64,000 nucleotides of DNA from Rhodovulum sp. ES.010 (GCF_900142935.1 NZ_FSRS01000001.1:878001-942000), one strand, 5' to 3'. Shown: positions 33,866-43,657, numbered from the stretch's first letter. Numbers and translations: made by a program. The notes: a model not told the origin generated them from the letters alone.

Positions 33866-34849
33866 ATGCGGCGCGAGAGCCTTCTGAACTGGATCATCGC
33901 GCTGGCGCTGCTGGCCGTGCCGCTGGCGGCCTACGCGCTGGACGAGCCGTTCATCGTGACGCTGGCCACCAAGGTCGCGATCCTGGCGCTGGCGGGCGTG
34001 GGGCTGAACATCGCGCTGGGGCTGGGCGGCATGGTCTCGCTGGGCCATGCCGCGTTCTTCGGGATCGGGGGCTATGCGATGGCGGTGCTGGCCGCGCCGG
34101 TGCAGGCCTATGAGCCGCTGCTGACCTGGCCTTTCGAACTGCCGGGGACGAAATCCATGCCGGTGATCTGGCTGGCGGCGACGCTGGCCGGCGGGCTGGC
34201 GGCCCTGGCCATCGGCGCCCTGTCCCTGCGGACCAGCGGCGTCTACTTCATCATGATCACGCTCGCCTTCGGGCAGATGCTTTACTATTTCGCCATTTCC
34301 TGGCCCGCCTATGGCGGCGAGGACGGCATTTCCATCTATGTCCGGAACGGCTTTCCGGGGCTGAACACGCTGGACCCGATCCAGTTCTTCGCGCTGGCCT
34401 ATGGCGTGCTGATGGCCGCGCTGCTGGTCTCGCGCGCGCTGTCGCGCTCGCGCTTCGGACTCGCGCTGGCGGGCGCCCGGCAAAGCCCGGCCCGGGCGGC
34501 CGCGCTGGGCATCCGGCCCTACTCGGTCAAGCTGACGGCCTTCGTCATTTCCGGCGCGATCACCGGGCTTGCGGGGGCGCTGTTCGCCGATCTCAACCGC
34601 TTCGTCAGCCCCGCGATGCTGAGTTGGCAGACCTCGGGCGAGATCATGGTCTTCGTCATCCTGGGCGGCGTGGCACGGCTGTTCGGCCCGGTCGCGGGGG
34701 CGGCGCTGTTCATCCTGCTGGAGCATCTTCTGGGCGGGGTCAGCGACTACTGGAAGCTGTTTCTGGGGCTGGCGCTGCTGGGCATCGTGCTCTTCGCGCG
34801 CGGCGGGCTGATCGGCACCCTGGCGGGCCGCGAGGTCGCCCATGACTGA
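33866..34849 (+). CDS. ABC transporter permease (LivM type)
   Basis: A 327-residue permease, partner of the LivH-type protein, with about nine to ten helices. The LivM signature VGLNIALGLGGMVSLGHAAFFGIGGYAMAVLAA is near 48-80 and the late VFVILGGVARLFGPVAGAALFILLEHLL segment near 265. Starts one base after the previous stop codon and overlaps the ATPase gene by 8 bp, so expression is coupled. Confidence 0.93.
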   Translation: MRRESLLNWIIALALLAVPLAAYALDEPFIVTLATKVAILALAGVGLNIALGLGGMVSLGHAAFFGIGGYAMAVLAAPVQAYEPLLTWPFELPGTKSMPVIWLAATLAGGLAALAIGALSLRTSGVYFIMITLAFGQMLYYFAISWPAYGGEDGISIYVRNGFPGLNTLDPIQFFALAYGVLMAALLVSRALSRSRFGLALAGARQSPARAAALGIRPYSVKLTAFVISGAITGLAGALFADLNRFVSPAMLSWQTSGEIMVFVILGGVARLFGPVAGAALFILLEHLLGGVSDYWKLFLGLALLGIVLFARGGLIGTLAGREVAHD

Positions 34850-35597
34850 GCCGGTCCTGGAGGCGCGCGACCTGCACCGCGCGTTCGGCGCGCTGAAGGC
34901 CACGGATGGCGTGTCGCTGACCCTGTGCCCGGCGGAAATCCACGCGCTGATCGGGCCGAACGGCGCGGGGAAATCGACCCTGATCGGGCTGATCGCGGGC
35001 GCGCTTGCCCCCGATGCCGGTCAGGTCCTGCTGTCGGGCCGCGACGTGACGAGGGCGGATGTCGTGACCCGCGCCCGCGCCGGGCTTGCCCGCAGCTTCC
35101 AGGTCTCGGCGGTGGCGGCCGAGCTGACCGTGTTGCAGAACGTGGTGCTCGCCGTGCAGGGCGCGCGCGGGCAGAGCTTTCGCTTTTTCCGGTACGCGCT
35201 TCGGGCCGCCGGCCTGCGCGAGGCGGCCGAGGCGCATCTTGCGCGGGTCGGGTTGTCGCACCGGCTGGCCCTGCCCGCGGGCGACCTGGCCCATGGCGAG
35301 CGGCGGCGGCTGGAACTGGCGATGGCGCTGGCGCTTAGCCCCCGCGCCTTCGTCCTGGACGAGCCGATGGCGGGGATGGGCCCCGACGGCGCGCGCGAGA
35401 TGACCCGGCTGCTGGACGACTTGCGCCACGAGGCGCCGATCCTGCTGGTGGAACATGACATGGACGCAGTCTTCGCGCTGGCCGACCGGGTCAGCGTGCT
35501 GGTCTCGGGCCGGGTGATCGCGTCGGGCACGGTAGCCGAGATCCGCGCCGACGCGGAGGTGCAGCGCGCCTATCTGGGCGAGGAGATGCTGGAATGA
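34842..35597 (+). CDS. ABC transporter ATP-binding protein (LivG type)
   Basis: A 251-residue ATPase of the branched-chain amino acid class: Walker A GPNGAGKST near 44-52, the LivG-type insertion SFQVSAVAAELTVLQNVVLAVQ, a degenerate signature LAHGERRRLELAMAL in place of LSGGQ, Walker B AFVLDEPMAGMGPDG, and switch His near EHDMDAVFALADRVSVL. It overlaps the LivM-type and LivF-type genes (4 bp). Confidence 0.92.
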   Translation: MTEPVLEARDLHRAFGALKATDGVSLTLCPAEIHALIGPNGAGKSTLIGLIAGALAPDAGQVLLSGRDVTRADVVTRARAGLARSFQVSAVAAELTVLQNVVLAVQGARGQSFRFFRYALRAAGLREAAEAHLARVGLSHRLALPAGDLAHGERRRLELAMALALSPRAFVLDEPMAGMGPDGAREMTRLLDDLRHEAPILLVEHDMDAVFALADRVSVLVSGRVIASGTVAEIRADAEVQRAYLGEEMLE

Positions 35598-36286
35598 CCG
35601 CGCTCTTGGAAATGCGCGGCGTCACCGCCTTCTACGGCCATTCCCAGGCGCTGTTCGGCGTCGATCTCGACCTGGCCGAGGGCGAGGTCGTCGCGCTGAT
35701 GGGCCGCAACGGAATGGGCAAGACGAGCACGATCCGCACGCTGACCCGGCTGCTGCCGCATCGCGCGGGCACGATCCGCTTTGCCGGGCGGACGCTCGAC
35801 GGGATGCCCGCCCACCGCGCCGCGCGGCTCGGCCTGGGGCTGGTGCCCGAGGGCCGGCGCGCCTTTCGCGGGCTCAGCGTCAAGGAAAACCTCGTCGCCG
35901 CCGCCCGGCCGGGGCCCTGGGACCTCGCCGGCGTCCACGCGCTGTTCCCGCGGCTGGGCGAACGCGCCGGGCAGGAGGCCAGCTCGCTTTCGGGGGGCGA
36001 GCAGCAGATGCTGGTGATCGGGCGCGCGCTGATGACCAACCCGCGTCTGCTGATCCTCGACGAGGCGACCGAGGGGCTCGCGCCGCTGATCCGGGCCGAG
36101 ATCTGGGCGGCGATCCGGCGGCTCAAGTCCGAAACGGGTCTGTCGCTGCTTGTCGTGGACAAGTCCCTGAAGGAACTGGCGCGCGTCGCCGACCGCGCGG
36201 TGATCCTGGAGAAGGGGCGCACCGCCTGGACCGGGCCGATGGCGGAAATGACCCAGGCCCTGGCCGACCGCTATCTCGGCGTCTGA
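35594..36286 (+). CDS. ABC transporter ATP-binding protein (LivF type)
   Basis: A 230-residue ATPase, last gene of the five-gene unit. Walker A GRNGMGKTS near 36-44, signature LSGGEQQMLVIGRALM, Walker B LLILDEATEGLAPLI (with Ala where Pro is usual), and the LivF-like VPEGRRAFRGLSVKENLV. Note the switch region reads VVDKSLKELARVADRAVILEKG: Lys stands where most LivF have a Gln or His, so the switch residue may be atypical. Converges with tamB, 18 bp between stop codons. Confidence 0.9.
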   Translation: MTALLEMRGVTAFYGHSQALFGVDLDLAEGEVVALMGRNGMGKTSTIRTLTRLLPHRAGTIRFAGRTLDGMPAHRAARLGLGLVPEGRRAFRGLSVKENLVAAARPGPWDLAGVHALFPRLGERAGQEASSLSGGEQQMLVIGRALMTNPRLLILDEATEGLAPLIRAEIWAAIRRLKSETGLSLLVVDKSLKELARVADRAVILEKGRTAWTGPMAEMTQALADRYLGV

Positions 36287-36304
36287 CGGCGCGCCCGGCC
36301 GCGA

Positions 36305-39300
36305 TCAGTAATCGCGCTCGTAGAAAATGCCGATCCCGGTATCGCCCGCGTCGTCGACGCTGCCCTTGATCGTCACGTTGCGGATGACGTCGAGGTTCAG
36401 GTTGATCTGGCTCTTGCCTTCCTCGTCCACCGTGACTTCGGAATATACGTTCTCGGTCAGATATTTGCCGACCGTGACCTCGGTCTGGCCGTCTTCGGTG
36501 GTGCGCACGTCGATCTCGTCGAGCCCGGTATTCGCGCGCACCCGCCCCAGAAGGCCGCCGCCCCCGCCCCCGGCGAGCGAGGCCACGCTGGAGGCGAGTT
36601 GAACCGCCTGAACCGGCGACAGCTCCTCGATGCCGCGGCCGAAGAGGATACGCGCCAGCACCTCGTCCTCGGGCAGTTCGGGCTGCGAGAGAAAGCGGAC
36701 CTCGGGCGCGCTCGCCCGGCCCTCGATCACGATCTGCGCGGTGATGTCGTCGGCTTCGGTCTCGGCGACGAAGCGCAGGTAGGGGTCGAGCGCGCCTTGC
36801 AGCGACACCCGGCCCTCGGCCAGGGTGAAACGCCGGGCGAGAATATCGAGATGGCCGCGGATCAGGTCGAACCGGCCCTCGGCGATCACGTCGGCCGTGG
36901 TCCCCCGAAGCCGCAGCACGCCGCCCAGTTCCGCATCGAGCCCGCGGCCCCGCACGAAGACCTGGCCCGGGGCCGAGATCGTCAGGTCGAGCGGATAGGG
37001 CGTGCCGCCGCCGCCCTCCGCGTCTCCGGCCCTTGCCAGCAGGCCCGCCCGCGCCCGCGTCGCCCGCTGCGCGGCGGTCTCGCCCCGGTGGGCGATCTCG
37101 GGGATCGGCCCGCCCGCCCCGACGCCGGTCGAGGGCACGCTGACCTCGGTCCGGCCCAGGTCGATCCGGCCGCCGATCCGGGCGCCGCCGGTCAGCGGGC
37201 CGGACACGGTGATCCGGCCGTCGAGCCGGGTCTCGTAGAGGTTGGGGTCGCGCAGGCGCGCGCGGGTCAGCGCGATCGACAGGTCCGCCGGGAACGGCGC
37301 GGCCAGCGTGACCGGGCCCGACACGGTCAGGCGTCCGCCGTCAATCGCGGCGCCGAGATCGATCCGCGCCCGGCCGCTCGACAGATCCACCCGGCCGCCG
37401 ACATCGGTCAGCGCGAGGTTGAGCGTGGGCACCGAAACGCGCCCGCCCGAGGTCGTCAGCCGGCCCGACAGCGAGGTCAGCGCGAGCGGGCCGCGCAAGG
37501 CGAGATCGTAGCGCAACTGGCCCTGCAGACTGCGCGGCGCGATGATCCCGTTGACCAGCGCCAGCGGCGCCGCGCCCGCGACCTGCAGGTCGGCGCGGGC
37601 GAGATCGCGCGCCACGCTGCCCCGGACCTGCGCGGTGGTGCCGCCCGGCCCGGTCGCGTCGAGATCGAGCCGCACATCGCCATTGGTGGGCTGCGCGCGG
37701 CCCGACACCGAGAGCGGCCCCGGGAAGCCGGGCGCGACCAGTGCCAGGTCGCTCAGCCGCCCCGAGATGTCCAGCGCGCCCCCGCCCGCGTCGCGGGCGG
37801 TGAAGGTCAGCACGTCGGTCGACAGGTCCAGCCCGCCGACGGTCAGCGCCCCCGCGGCGCGCGACAGGCTGGCCGCCACCCGCGCCTCGCCGGCAAGCAG
37901 CCGGTCGACCTCGGCGATGCCCACGGCCAGCCCCTGCCCGCGCACGTTCAGCGCGGCCTCGAAATCGCCAGACACCGCGCCCGCGCCCGAAAGCGTCGCG
38001 TCGAGCGCGCCGCGCAGCGGCCGCCCCGCAAGCCCCGAAAACGGCGCCAGCGCCTCGGCCGTCAGGCGCACCTCGCCCTCGGCGGGCAGCGCCGGGTCGT
38101 CGGGGGTCAGCGCGCCGGTGGCGGTCAGCCGCGCGCCCGCCCCCGTCGCTTCCAGCCGGTCGATCCGCACCCGGCCGCCATCTTCCCAGGCCAGCCGGGT
38201 GTCCAGCCGGGCCGGCCCCGACAACCGCGGATCGACCCGGCCAAGATCCGTCACCGCGCCGGTCAGCGTGAAGCCCGCCCCGGCCGTCGAAAGCGCCCCC
38301 TCGCCGTCGAGGCGCAGCGCCGCGGTGCGCAGTTCCAGGGCGCGCAGCGTCGTGCCGCCGGGTCCGCGTTCGGCATCCACCGCCAGCCGTCCGTCGCCGG
38401 CCAGCAGCGGGTCGAGCTGCGGCGTGCCGGTGGCGAGGTCCCGCGTGTGGGCCGACAGCACCAGGTCGAAGATGCCGTCGAGCAGACCGTAGCGGCCCTC
38501 GATCCGGGCCGTGGCGGCCCCGCCGAGGTCGCGGCCGGCAAGCGGCGCCAGGCGGGCCAGGTCGTCCAGCGCCACCTCGGCGCTGCCGTCGAGCGGCAGA
38601 CCCGCCGCGACATCGCCCAGCGTGCCGCGGGCCAGCGCCGTCGCGCCCCCGGCGTCCAGGCTCAGCGACTCCAGCCGCAGCGGCGCGTCGGCCCGGTAGT
38701 CGAGTTGCGCGCGGCCCGACAGCGCCTCGCCCAGGGCCTCCGCCAAGGCGGGGTCCTCATGCGACAGGCCGCGCGCGGCGAGGCTGAGGTTGGCGGTCAG
38801 GGCCGCGGGCGCGGCGGTGCGGATGGTGCCCGCGCCGGCCAGTTCCGCGCCGCCGAGGCGCAGCCCCGCGCGGTTGAGCCCGTCGAGCCGGAGTTCCGCC
38901 TGCCAGCGTTCGCTTTCGGATTCGTCGAACCGGGCGGTGAGGCGCGCGCCATCGACCCGTGTTTCGGGCCCCGACAGGGGCAGCGCCACCGGCCCGGCCA
39001 GCGTGCCGTCCAGCGCCAGCCGCTCGGGCAGGCCCGTGGGGGCCAGCGCCAGCGTGCCCGTCAACGAAAGCGCCCCGGTCGTGAGGTCCAGCCTGTCGAT
39101 CTCGGTCCCGCCATCGGGCCGCCGCAGCCCGGCCAGCCGCACCTCCGAGGCCGCGCCGAAGAAGGGCCGCAACCGGTCGGCCACCAGCGGCCCGACATCG
39201 CCCGAGAGGTCGAGCGCGAACCGCTGGATGCCGGGGCTGTCCTCGGGCTCGGCCAGGGTGACGCGCCCGGTGACCCGCTCCACCCCGTCGGTGGCAAGCG

Positions 39301-40021
39301 CGAGGTCGGCGGCGAAATCCGACAGCGGTCCCGCGCCCGCCGCCGTCAGCTCGACCGGCGGCGCGCCGGGCAGCCCTAGGGTGCTGCCGATCAGGCCGTT
39401 CGACGCCTCGGCGAGATCGAGGTCCAGGGCAAGCTGGCGCGTATCGTTGGCGTAGGAGGCATCCACCGTATAGCGCGCCTCGGCATCGACCCGTGTCGCG
39501 GTGATCTGGGCCGAGCCCGCGCCCCCGGCGAGCCGCAGGGCCGCCTCGAGGCCCATCTCGGCCTCCTGCCCCAGCACCGGCGCGCCGAGTTCCAGCCGCT
39601 CGGTGGCGAGCCGGCCGATCTGGATCGAGACCGGCAGTTCGGGCAACTGAAACGGCTGCGCCTCGCTGTCCCTGACGCTGGGGCCGCCGCCGCCCTCGGG
39701 CAGGCGGGCGAGAATGATCTCGTCGGCGGTCAGCGCCTCGACCTGCACCCGACCGCGCAGGAGCGAGGCGCGCGACCAGTCCAGCTCGGCGCCGCGCAGC
39801 GTCAGCCATACCCCCTCCTCGTCGGCGATGGTGAGTTCCTGCAGCGTCGCCTGCGAGGACAGCGCCCCCCGGAAGCCGGTGATGTTCACATCGCGCCCGG
39901 CCTGCGACAGGCGATTCTCGAGAAACCGTTCCAGGCGCCCGCCGCCGTCGTCGTCCTGATCCTGCGCGGCGAGCGGCAGCGCGGACAGGGCCAGCAGGCA
40001 GAAAGCGAGACGATAGCGCAT
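36305..40021 (-). CDS. tamB: Translocation and assembly module protein TamB
   Basis: A 1238-residue inner-membrane-anchored, periplasm-spanning protein of the AsmA/VPS13-like superfamily. It works with TamA in outer-membrane protein and lipid homeostasis. Signal/anchor at 1-20 (MRYRLAFCLLALSALPLAAQ). The long middle consists of repeated beta-rich segments with many aspartate and glycine turns, as expected for a beta-groove. The C-terminal TamB domain (DUF490) closes with DEVLARILFGRGIEELSPVQAVQLASSVASLAGGGG and EVTVGKYLTENVYSEV, ending IGIFYERDY, all typical of the family. The start overlaps the tamA stop (TGATG). Confidence 0.92.
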   Translation of the reverse strand: MRYRLAFCLLALSALPLAAQDQDDDGGGRLERFLENRLSQAGRDVNITGFRGALSSQATLQELTIADEEGVWLTLRGAELDWSRASLLRGRVQVEALTADEIILARLPEGGGGPSVRDSEAQPFQLPELPVSIQIGRLATERLELGAPVLGQEAEMGLEAALRLAGGAGSAQITATRVDAEARYTVDASYANDTRQLALDLDLAEASNGLIGSTLGLPGAPPVELTAAGAGPLSDFAADLALATDGVERVTGRVTLAEPEDSPGIQRFALDLSGDVGPLVADRLRPFFGAASEVRLAGLRRPDGGTEIDRLDLTTGALSLTGTLALAPTGLPERLALDGTLAGPVALPLSGPETRVDGARLTARFDESESERWQAELRLDGLNRAGLRLGGAELAGAGTIRTAAPAALTANLSLAARGLSHEDPALAEALGEALSGRAQLDYRADAPLRLESLSLDAGGATALARGTLGDVAAGLPLDGSAEVALDDLARLAPLAGRDLGGAATARIEGRYGLLDGIFDLVLSAHTRDLATGTPQLDPLLAGDGRLAVDAERGPGGTTLRALELRTAALRLDGEGALSTAGAGFTLTGAVTDLGRVDPRLSGPARLDTRLAWEDGGRVRIDRLEATGAGARLTATGALTPDDPALPAEGEVRLTAEALAPFSGLAGRPLRGALDATLSGAGAVSGDFEAALNVRGQGLAVGIAEVDRLLAGEARVAASLSRAAGALTVGGLDLSTDVLTFTARDAGGGALDISGRLSDLALVAPGFPGPLSVSGRAQPTNGDVRLDLDATGPGGTTAQVRGSVARDLARADLQVAGAAPLALVNGIIAPRSLQGQLRYDLALRGPLALTSLSGRLTTSGGRVSVPTLNLALTDVGGRVDLSSGRARIDLGAAIDGGRLTVSGPVTLAAPFPADLSIALTRARLRDPNLYETRLDGRITVSGPLTGGARIGGRIDLGRTEVSVPSTGVGAGGPIPEIAHRGETAAQRATRARAGLLARAGDAEGGGGTPYPLDLTISAPGQVFVRGRGLDAELGGVLRLRGTTADVIAEGRFDLIRGHLDILARRFTLAEGRVSLQGALDPYLRFVAETEADDITAQIVIEGRASAPEVRFLSQPELPEDEVLARILFGRGIEELSPVQAVQLASSVASLAGGGGGGLLGRVRANTGLDEIDVRTTEDGQTEVTVGKYLTENVYSEVTVDEEGKSQINLNLDVIRNVTIKGSVDDAGDTGIGIFYERDY

Positions 40022-41817
40022 CAGAAAGCCTGCCCGATCCCGATATATATCTCGACCCCGTCGCCGGTGTCGCCGCTGGTGGGCGCGGCGATGTCGACGC
40101 GGATCGGCCCGATGCCGGTGGCGTAGCGCAGGCCGAGGCCCGCGCCGGAATGCCACTCTCCATCCCCGCCGACCCAGGACTCCGGCCCGATAAAGCCCGC
40201 GTCGGCGAAGGCCACCAGACTGAACGGGCCGCGCACCTCCACCCGCGCCTCGGCCGACAGGCCCAGGAAGGACCGCCCGCCGATCCGGTCGCCGCCGCCC
40301 AGCTCGACGGCGAGCGATTCGTAGGGCTGGCCGCGCACGGTGCCGCCACCGCCGGAGAAGAACAGCATCGCCGGCGGCACGCCCTTGGCATTCGCGCCCA
40401 TGATCGAGCCGAACTGAACCCGTCCGGCCAGCACCACGCGCTCGCTCACCGCGCGGTAGGCCCGGGCGTCGGCGGTGAGCCGTGCGCCGCTGTCGGCGTC
40501 GCCCGACAGCCCGAACATCGGCGTGAGGGTCGTCGCCAGATAGGTGCCCGCGCGCGGATCGAGCGGATCGTCGCGCCCGTCCCAGGTCAGCGAGGCGGGC
40601 AACATCGCGTGCGTCATGCTGCGCTCGCCCAGGTCGTCGCTGACATCGGAGTACCGGAACACCAGCGCGGCCTCGCCCGACAGGCGGTCGGAGAAGACAT
40701 GGGTCAGGCCGACGCCGAAGCGCCCCGTCTCCTCGACGGAATCGGGTTCGTCCAGCCGCTCGATCGCGGCCAGCGCGTAGATGCCGGTATCGGGGTCGAG
40801 CACGGCGGGCCGGTCGAAGCGGGCGGAGAGGGTATAATCCTCGCCGCCGCTGTCGGTGCCGCCGATTCCCGAGATGCCGGCATCGAATCGCAGCCGCTCG
40901 GCGCCGCGCAAAAGATTGCGGTGCAGCCAGAAGCCGGACAGCGCGAGTCCCTCCAGCGAGGAGAACTCGGCGCCGAAGCCCAGCCGCCGCTTCTTTTCGT
41001 CGGACACCGAAAGGGCGATGTCCATCGTGTTGCCGGGGCGCAGCGTGTCGGTCTCGGCCAGCCTCACCGACCGGAAGACCCCGGTGCGGCGCAGGCGTTC
41101 GGCGCTCTGCTCAACGGCCTCGGGGTCGAAGGGTTCGCCGCTGGGCAGCCCCGCGATCTTGCGCAGCCGTTCGGGCCGCACGCGCGACTCGCCCTCGATC
41201 ACCAGGTTGCCGAAGCGGACATAGGGCCCCGGCGCAAGGGCGATCCGCGCGGCCAGCGTGGCCGAGCGGTGGTCGGCCGTCAGGTCCTGCCCGGCCACGC
41301 GGGCCTTGGCATGCCCGGCATCGCGCCAGCCCGACACGCCGGCCGTTGCCGCGCCGCGTATGGCGGAAAGACGGGCGCGGTTGCCGGGGGCGAAATCCTC
41401 GGGCAGCTCGGTGCCCGGCGCCAGCGGGCCGATGCGCGCCTCGGAAAAGGAAAAGCGCGGGCCGGTCTCGACGCGGATATCGACCCGGCCCACCCGGTCG
41501 GGCACCGAGAGCGGCGCGATGCCGGCCGCCTCGCGCCCGTCGAGCCGGATCGTCACCACCGGCGCGTAGTAGCCGCGGGCGTAGAGCGCGCCGACCAGCC
41601 GACCGTAATCGGCCCGCGCCGCGGCGAGGATATCCTGGGCGGTGGCGCCGTCGTCGCGCGCGGTCTGAAGGCTGAGCGCGGCGGTTTCGAGCGCCGAGAC
41701 GACCGGCCCCGGCGCGCCGGGCGCGCGCAGGACGGCCTCAGCCGCCGCGGCGGGCGAGGCGGCGAGAAGCAGCGCGGCCAGGGCCACGGCATGTCCGGTG
41801 AAGCGCGAGTCGGCCAA
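40021..41817 (-). CDS. tamA: Omp85-family outer membrane protein TamA
   Basis: A 598-residue outer-membrane protein. A signal peptide starts at a TTG (41815-41817), preceded by a strong AGGGGGGA ribosome site; the first residues LADSRFTGHAVALAALLLAASPAAAA fit. Longer upstream reading lacks a signal sequence. Three POTRA domains follow at about 30-270 (for example VTIRLDGREAAGIAPLSVPDRVGRVDI), then a 16-stranded barrel with the L6-loop motif VRGQPYESLAVELGGGDRIGG, and a terminal strand ending VEIYIGIGQAF with a C-terminal Phe. It forms the TAM complex with TamB downstream. Confidence 0.9.
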   Translation of the reverse strand: MADSRFTGHAVALAALLLAASPAAAAEAVLRAPGAPGPVVSALETAALSLQTARDDGATAQDILAAARADYGRLVGALYARGYYAPVVTIRLDGREAAGIAPLSVPDRVGRVDIRVETGPRFSFSEARIGPLAPGTELPEDFAPGNRARLSAIRGAATAGVSGWRDAGHAKARVAGQDLTADHRSATLAARIALAPGPYVRFGNLVIEGESRVRPERLRKIAGLPSGEPFDPEAVEQSAERLRRTGVFRSVRLAETDTLRPGNTMDIALSVSDEKKRRLGFGAEFSSLEGLALSGFWLHRNLLRGAERLRFDAGISGIGGTDSGGEDYTLSARFDRPAVLDPDTGIYALAAIERLDEPDSVEETGRFGVGLTHVFSDRLSGEAALVFRYSDVSDDLGERSMTHAMLPASLTWDGRDDPLDPRAGTYLATTLTPMFGLSGDADSGARLTADARAYRAVSERVVLAGRVQFGSIMGANAKGVPPAMLFFSGGGGTVRGQPYESLAVELGGGDRIGGRSFLGLSAEARVEVRGPFSLVAFADAGFIGPESWVGGDGEWHSGAGLGLRYATGIGPIRVDIAAPTSGDTGDGVEIYIGIGQAF

Positions 41818-41890
41818 GGAATCCCCCCTTTCCCGGCATATTGGGGCAAGGGGCTGCGGGGATAAACCCTTCTCGGGGCTGGGAGCCGAT

Positions 41891-43303
41891 TCAGGTCGGC
41901 CGGCGCTCGGCCCCGAAGACCTTGTGGGCGACCAGCGGATAGACCACGACCAGCGTGACGGCGAGCAGGATGAACTCGGCCCCGTAGACGAAGAAATAGG
42001 GGGTGGCCGCACCGAACAGCCCCGACAGCGGCGAGATGAGGATCAGGTCGCGCACCACGCCGCCCACCGCGATCGCCGCGCCCGCGGCGGTCGCCTGCAC
42101 CGCGCCCCAGGCGCCGAGGGCGAGCCCCACCTGCTCTTTCGGGGCGGCGCGCATCGTGGCCGTGAGGGTTCCGTGGCTGAAGAGCCCCGCGCCGAAACCC
42201 GCCAGAAGCGTGCCGAAGATGAAGATGCCGGGGCTTTGCAGGGTGGCCGCGAAGGTGATCAGCGCGAAGGCCGGCAGCCCCACCAGCGCCCCCGCGCCCG
42301 CCATCACCATCGGGTCGGCGCCGCGGCTGAGCACCCGCGACGCGAGCGCGAAGCCCACCAGGCCGCCGGCGGCCAGCGTCGCCGTCAGGCGCGTGGTCGA
42401 GGCCACGCTCATGCCCAGCACCTGGCCGCCATAGGGCTCCAGCAGCACCTCGGCCAGGCCGAAGCCCATGGTGCCCAGCCCGATCACCCAGAGCAGCCGG
42501 CGCGGGTTCGCCCCGCGCATGAACAGCGCCCAGGCCTCGGCAAAGCTGGGGTCGGGTTCGGGATTGGCGCGCTGGCGATAGGCGCGTTCGCGGTCGCGCG
42601 CCTCCATCTTCCAGATCGCGATCACGTTGAAGACCATCGTCATGACCGCCGCGCCCTGGATCACCTGGATCAGGCGCGGGTGGCTGAAATCTTCCAGAAG
42701 CCGGCCGAAGAACAGCGCGCTCGCGATCATGCCGACGAGCATCATCACATACATCAGCCCGACCACGTTGGGCTGGTCTTCCCGCGGGGCGAGGTCGGTG
42801 GCGAGCGCGAGACCCACCGTCTGCACGGTATGCACGCCGGCCCCCACCAGAAGGAAGGCGAGCGCCGCGCTGGACAGGCCCAGCCACAACGGCGCGTCGG
42901 CGGCGAATTGCTGTTGCGAAAGCACGATCAGCGCCAGCGGCATGATCGCGAAGCCGCCCCACTGCAGCAGCGTGCCCTTCCAGATGTAGGGCACCCGCCG
43001 CCAGCCGAGCGCGGATTTGTGGGTGTCGGAGCGATAGCCGATCAGGGCGCGGAACGGCGCGAAGAGCAGCGGCAGGGCGATCATCACGCCGACGATCGTG
43101 GCCGGCACCTCCAGCTCGACGATCATCACGCGGTTCAGGGTGCCGACCAGCAGCACCATCGCCATGCCGACGGAAATCTGGAAGAAGCCGAGGCGCAGCA
43201 GGCGGGACAACGGCAGGTCGTCGCTCGCGGCCTCGGCAAAGGGCATCATGCGCACACTGGTCGCGGCGATGCTCTCGATCGCGAACTTGCTGAGGCGTTT
43301 CAT
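41891..43303 (-). CDS. pucC: Light-harvesting 2 assembly protein PucC (LhaA/BCH2 type MFS)
   Basis: A 470-residue membrane protein with twelve predicted helices of the major facilitator superfamily BCH2/PucC/LhaA group, needed for LH2 formation in the photosynthetic membrane. Recognisable: MKRLSKFAIESIAATSVRMMPFAEAASDDLPLSRLLRLGFFQISVGMA at the start, RALIGYRSDTHKSALGWRRVPYIWKG, and a C-terminal AGFGAGLFSHGTLTATM. Start chosen at 43303. It follows pucBA after 151 bp with an intercistronic hairpin, so it is expressed from the puc promoter at a lower level than pucBA. Confidence 0.93.
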   Translation of the reverse strand: MKRLSKFAIESIAATSVRMMPFAEAASDDLPLSRLLRLGFFQISVGMAMVLLVGTLNRVMIVELEVPATIVGVMIALPLLFAPFRALIGYRSDTHKSALGWRRVPYIWKGTLLQWGGFAIMPLALIVLSQQQFAADAPLWLGLSSAALAFLLVGAGVHTVQTVGLALATDLAPREDQPNVVGLMYVMMLVGMIASALFFGRLLEDFSHPRLIQVIQGAAVMTMVFNVIAIWKMEARDRERAYRQRANPEPDPSFAEAWALFMRGANPRRLLWVIGLGTMGFGLAEVLLEPYGGQVLGMSVASTTRLTATLAAGGLVGFALASRVLSRGADPMVMAGAGALVGLPAFALITFAATLQSPGIFIFGTLLAGFGAGLFSHGTLTATMRAAPKEQVGLALGAWGAVQATAAGAAIAVGGVVRDLILISPLSGLFGAATPYFFVYGAEFILLAVTLVVVYPLVAHKVFGAERRPT

Positions 43304-43418
43304 GCGGCTCTCCGCACGGCCGGACGCTCTGCCACCGTGTCTCGAAATGCCCGCAGGGGCGCGTTTCCTCGGGGTCCGGGCCCATGGGCCCATGGCGCGA
43401 AGGCCGAGGTCATCCCCC

Positions 43419-43446
43419 GGCCCCCGCGATCATCTTTACGCGGGCC
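43419..43446 (-). terminator. Intercistronic hairpin after pucA
   Basis: GGCCCCCGCG at 43419-43428 and CGCGGGCC at 43439-43446 pair in an 8-bp stem with two bulged bases and a 10-base loop, starting 8 bases after the pucA stop. Equivalent structures in other puc operons block 3' decay and raise the pucBA:pucC ratio. Confidence 0.65.
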
Positions 43447-43453
43447 GACGGCC

Positions 43454-43642
43454 TTACGCGTAGGTCTTGTCCTCGATCACCAGGGCGGCCTCTTCGGCGC
43501 CGCCGTTGTGGTAATCGCTGATCCAGTCGGTGGTGACCACCAGGCCAGCGTGCACCAGGAACGAGCTGATCGCCACGGCGCTGAGGAAGATCGGGATACC
43601 GACGGTCGGCTTAACGACGAGCCAGAGTTTCGCGTTGTTCAT
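43454..43642 (-). CDS. pucA: Light-harvesting 2 alpha polypeptide
   Basis: A 62-residue single-helix membrane peptide. N-terminal NNAKLWLVVKPTVGIPIFLSAVAISSFLVHAGLVVTTDWI matches LH2 alpha: Lys/Trp near 5-7 and the bacteriochlorophyll-ligating His in VHAGL. The C-terminal tail NGGAEEAALVIEDKTYA is acidic and probably periplasmic. It follows pucB by 15 bp with an AGGAGG ribosome site. Confidence 0.95.
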   Translation of the reverse strand: MNNAKLWLVVKPTVGIPIFLSAVAISSFLVHAGLVVTTDWISDYHNGGAEEAALVIEDKTYA

Positions 43643-43657
43643 ACCTTGGTACCTCCT

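Noticed and set aside
31755..36286. Reading the LIV-type operon as a specific importer of leucine
   Set aside because: The family also carries amides, urea and aromatic acids; no neighbouring metabolic gene or residue evidence fixes the ligand.
36599..39379. A 926-codon open frame on the plus strand inside tamB
   Set aside because: Antisense shadow of tamB, composed of Arg/Gln/Gly-rich sequence, with no ribosome site or domain.
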